DNA of 7,096 bases, taken from the NCBI GenBank assembly GCA_001796045.1, contig MGLN01000118.1, positions 1 to 7,096 on the forward strand, given 5' to 3'. Both the position numbers and the translations under genes were made by a program. A model generated the notes under the pieces. The model searched no databases. It was not told the DNA's origin and saw only the letters and a program-made list of their open reading frames with translations. Each line of letters starts with the position of its first letter. Position 1 is the first letter of the stretch. The DNA comes from Caulobacterales bacterium RIFOXYB1_FULL_67_16. Lineage in GTDB: Bacteria; Pseudomonadota; Alphaproteobacteria; Caulobacterales; Caulobacteraceae. This document shows, in pieces, positions 6,401 to 7,096 of this stretch.

Positions 6401-7096
6401 CGCCCATGGAGCCGACCGCTTCCTTGCCGTCGCGGACCAGGGCGTCCAGCAGCAGGTCCAGATCCTCGCGGCTGTAGCCGGCGGCGATCTGGCGGCGGGT
6501 CAGGTCCTCGCCTGAGGCCGAACGTGGTTCCGGTCCGGGGCCGATGATCGGCTCCAGATCCACCATATTGTCCAGCCACTCCGTATAGGGGTGGGCTGCG
6601 GCCAGGGCGTCGATGGCCTCATGCTCGTCGTACAGGCGGCCATGCTTCATATCGACGGCGATCAGCTTGCCGGGGCCAATGTGCAGGCGGCGCTTCACGC
6701 GGCTTTCGGGGATGGGAACCAGGCCCGCTTCGGAGCCCGCCATCAAGAGGCCGTCCACGGTTTCGACCGCCCGCAGGGGGCGCAGGCCGTTGCGGTCCTT
6801 GCCCGCCACCACCCAGCGGCCGTCGGCGGCGCAGATGGCGGCCGGGCCGTCCCACGGCTCCATCACAGCATTGCAATAGGCGTAGAAGGCCCGGTGTTCG
6901 GGCGGCATGACGACGTCGTCCTTGGCCCAGGCCTCGGGGATCAGCAGGGCCTTGGCCATAGGCGCGGGGCGTCCGGCGTGGACCAGCACCTCCATGACAT
7001 TGTCCAGGGCGGCCGAGTCCGACCCGCCCGGCTGAACCACCGGCTTCACCTCGCGGTCGCGATCCCCGAAGGCCTGGGCGGCCATGCGGATCTCGT
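3426..7096 (-). CDS. gltB: Glutamate synthase (NADPH) large subunit, N-terminus cut off by the window
   Basis: GOGAT alpha subunit: it hydrolyses glutamine and transfers the ammonia to 2-oxoglutarate, giving two glutamates, with electrons from NADPH via the small subunit GltD. About 1,222 residues are visible in one unbroken frame running to the right edge (E-I-R precede the first visible Met, at 7085). The family is about 1,500 residues, so roughly 280, including the catalytic N-terminal Cys, are missing. Counting from that Met, the order is: end of the class II amidotransferase domain (SDSAALDNV, KDRNGLRPLR; to about 190); central domain (NPPIDPLRE from about 255); FMN/synthase domain (about 585-950; SGEGGEDPERY, KPGEGGQLPG, GGTGASPQTSIKHAGLPWE); and the C-terminal beta-helix with Gly repeats (about 1000-1190). 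Cys854, Cys860 and Cys865 (CX5CX4C in CLMVRQCHSNTC) would hold the 3Fe-4S cluster. It is followed by amt, not gltD, so gltD must lie elsewhere, possibly upstream. Confidence 0.97.
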   Translation of the reverse strand, partial: EIRMAAQAFGDRDREVKPVVQPGGSDSAALDNVMEVLVHAGRPAPMAKALLIPEAWAKDDVVMPPEHRAFYAYCNAVMEPWDGPAAICAADGRWVVAGKDRNGLRPLRAVETVDGLLMAGSEAGLVPIPESRVKRRLHIGPGKLIAVDMKHGRLYDEHEAIDALAAAHPYTEWLDNMVDLEPIIGPGPEPRSASGEDLTRRQIAAGYSREDLDLLLDALVRDGKEAVGSMGDDAPPAVLSALPRPLSHYFRQNFSQVTNPPIDPLREAGAMSLKTRFKNLGNILAQEEAQTDVFVLDSPVLTNGMYERMVATVGAGSTVVIDCSYDVPADDARPGAGLRAALDRIMDEAEAAARDGAALIVLTDQNGSATRLAAPMILATAGVHGRLTAAGLRTYCSIVVRTAETLDPHGFAVLVGVGATTVNAWLAQDLFQERLDRGLYPGLTLRDACLNYKSGIEAGLLKTLARKGISVISAYRGGCEFEVLGLSRALTAEFFPGAPSRISGIGLAGLEQAALKRHKAAWSEALPSPAIGGFFKIRAGGEAHAHEAKTIHLLQDACNRGDYRRFKQFSEAVRNQPDLSLRDLLDFREGTPIPIDQVESVSDIRRRFLTQAMSLGALGPEAHETLNIAMNRIGARSVSGEGGEDPERYHPRPNGDDANSAVKQVASGRFGVTAEYLNQCREIEIKVAQGAKPGEGGQLPGFKVTEFIARMRHAVPGTTLISPPPHHDIYSIEDLAQLIYDLKAINPDARVTVKLVSASGIGAIASGVAKANADAILIAGHNGGTGASPQTSIKHAGLPWEIGLAEAHQVLTLNNLRGSVTLRTDGGVRTGRDVVIAAMLGAEEYGVGTAALIAMGCLMVRQCHSNTCPVGVCSQDERLREKFTGTPDKVVNLFTFIAEETREILASIGARTMDEIIGRTDLLRQVRRGGSHLDDLDLNPLLVQVDEGAAGKWADKGRKPIADSLDARVLKDAVRFLDRGQTLELSYPLNNTQRTVGAAVSSAIVRRFGAQGPAGRLKLHLEGIAGQSFGAFAAKGLELHLTGEANDYIGKGLSGAEISIRTPEWREDQLICGNTTLYGATSGRLFVAGAAGERFAVRNSGAEAVVEGLGAHGCEYMTGGRVVVLGGVGWNLAAGMSGGELFVLDQPGHAERALNGDLAGVADMDGAAAERLRELVEAHLAATGSPLARRLLSDWENTLDRFVRILPLTDIVRAEERLKTSA

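Overview
The window looks like chromosomal DNA of a GC-rich alphaproteobacterium, most likely in Caulobacterales (Caulobacter/Brevundimonas-like). The support is the hpf-ptsN pair, a DUF1150 gene directly downstream of a class A small heat-shock protein, a long-form HPF beginning MQVQVSGKQVDVGEAL, and GltB and Amt sequences of alphaproteobacterial type. This is pattern recognition; no search was run. Nothing suggests mobile DNA: there are no transposases, integrases, CRISPR arrays, tRNAs or rRNAs, and coding density is very high.

Layout: two genes read rightwards at the left end, and four read leftwards across the rest. Rightward: hpf (ribosome hibernation factor, 38-676) and ptsN (EIIA of the nitrogen phosphotransferase system, 760-1227). 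They are separated by 83 bases holding a strong hairpin with a promoter-like sequence laid over it. Leftward, in order of transcription from the right edge: gltB (glutamate synthase large subunit, 5' end cut off by the window), amt (ammonium channel, 35 bases after gltB), an IbpA/Hsp20-type chaperone, and a DUF1150 protein. The DUF1150 and ptsN genes converge with 4 bases between their stop codons.

Two themes emerge. The first is nitrogen and stress economy. Amt admits ammonium, GltB passes glutamine nitrogen to 2-oxoglutarate, PtsN belongs to a phosphorelay that in related bacteria senses glutamine and influences (p)ppGpp, and HPF parks ribosomes in starvation. In related genomes rpoN usually lies just before hpf, outside this window. 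The second theme is heat shock. The chaperone gene has an RpoH (sigma-32)-like promoter, then a leader of about 60 nt that folds as a ROSE-type RNA thermometer: a TCGCT motif pairs with the AGGA of the ribosome binding site around a bulged G.

The most noteworthy items are RNA structures between genes: the ROSE-like thermometer; a 13-bp stem spanning the gltB stop codon, whose two G-U pairs form only in the gltB-amt transcript; the 8+3 bp hairpin between hpf and ptsN; and a 6-bp hairpin between the chaperone and DUF1150. Three starts were moved inward from the longest reading frame (ptsN, DUF1150, chaperone). I found no wholly unknown gene system. The novelty lies in regulation and gene arrangement.
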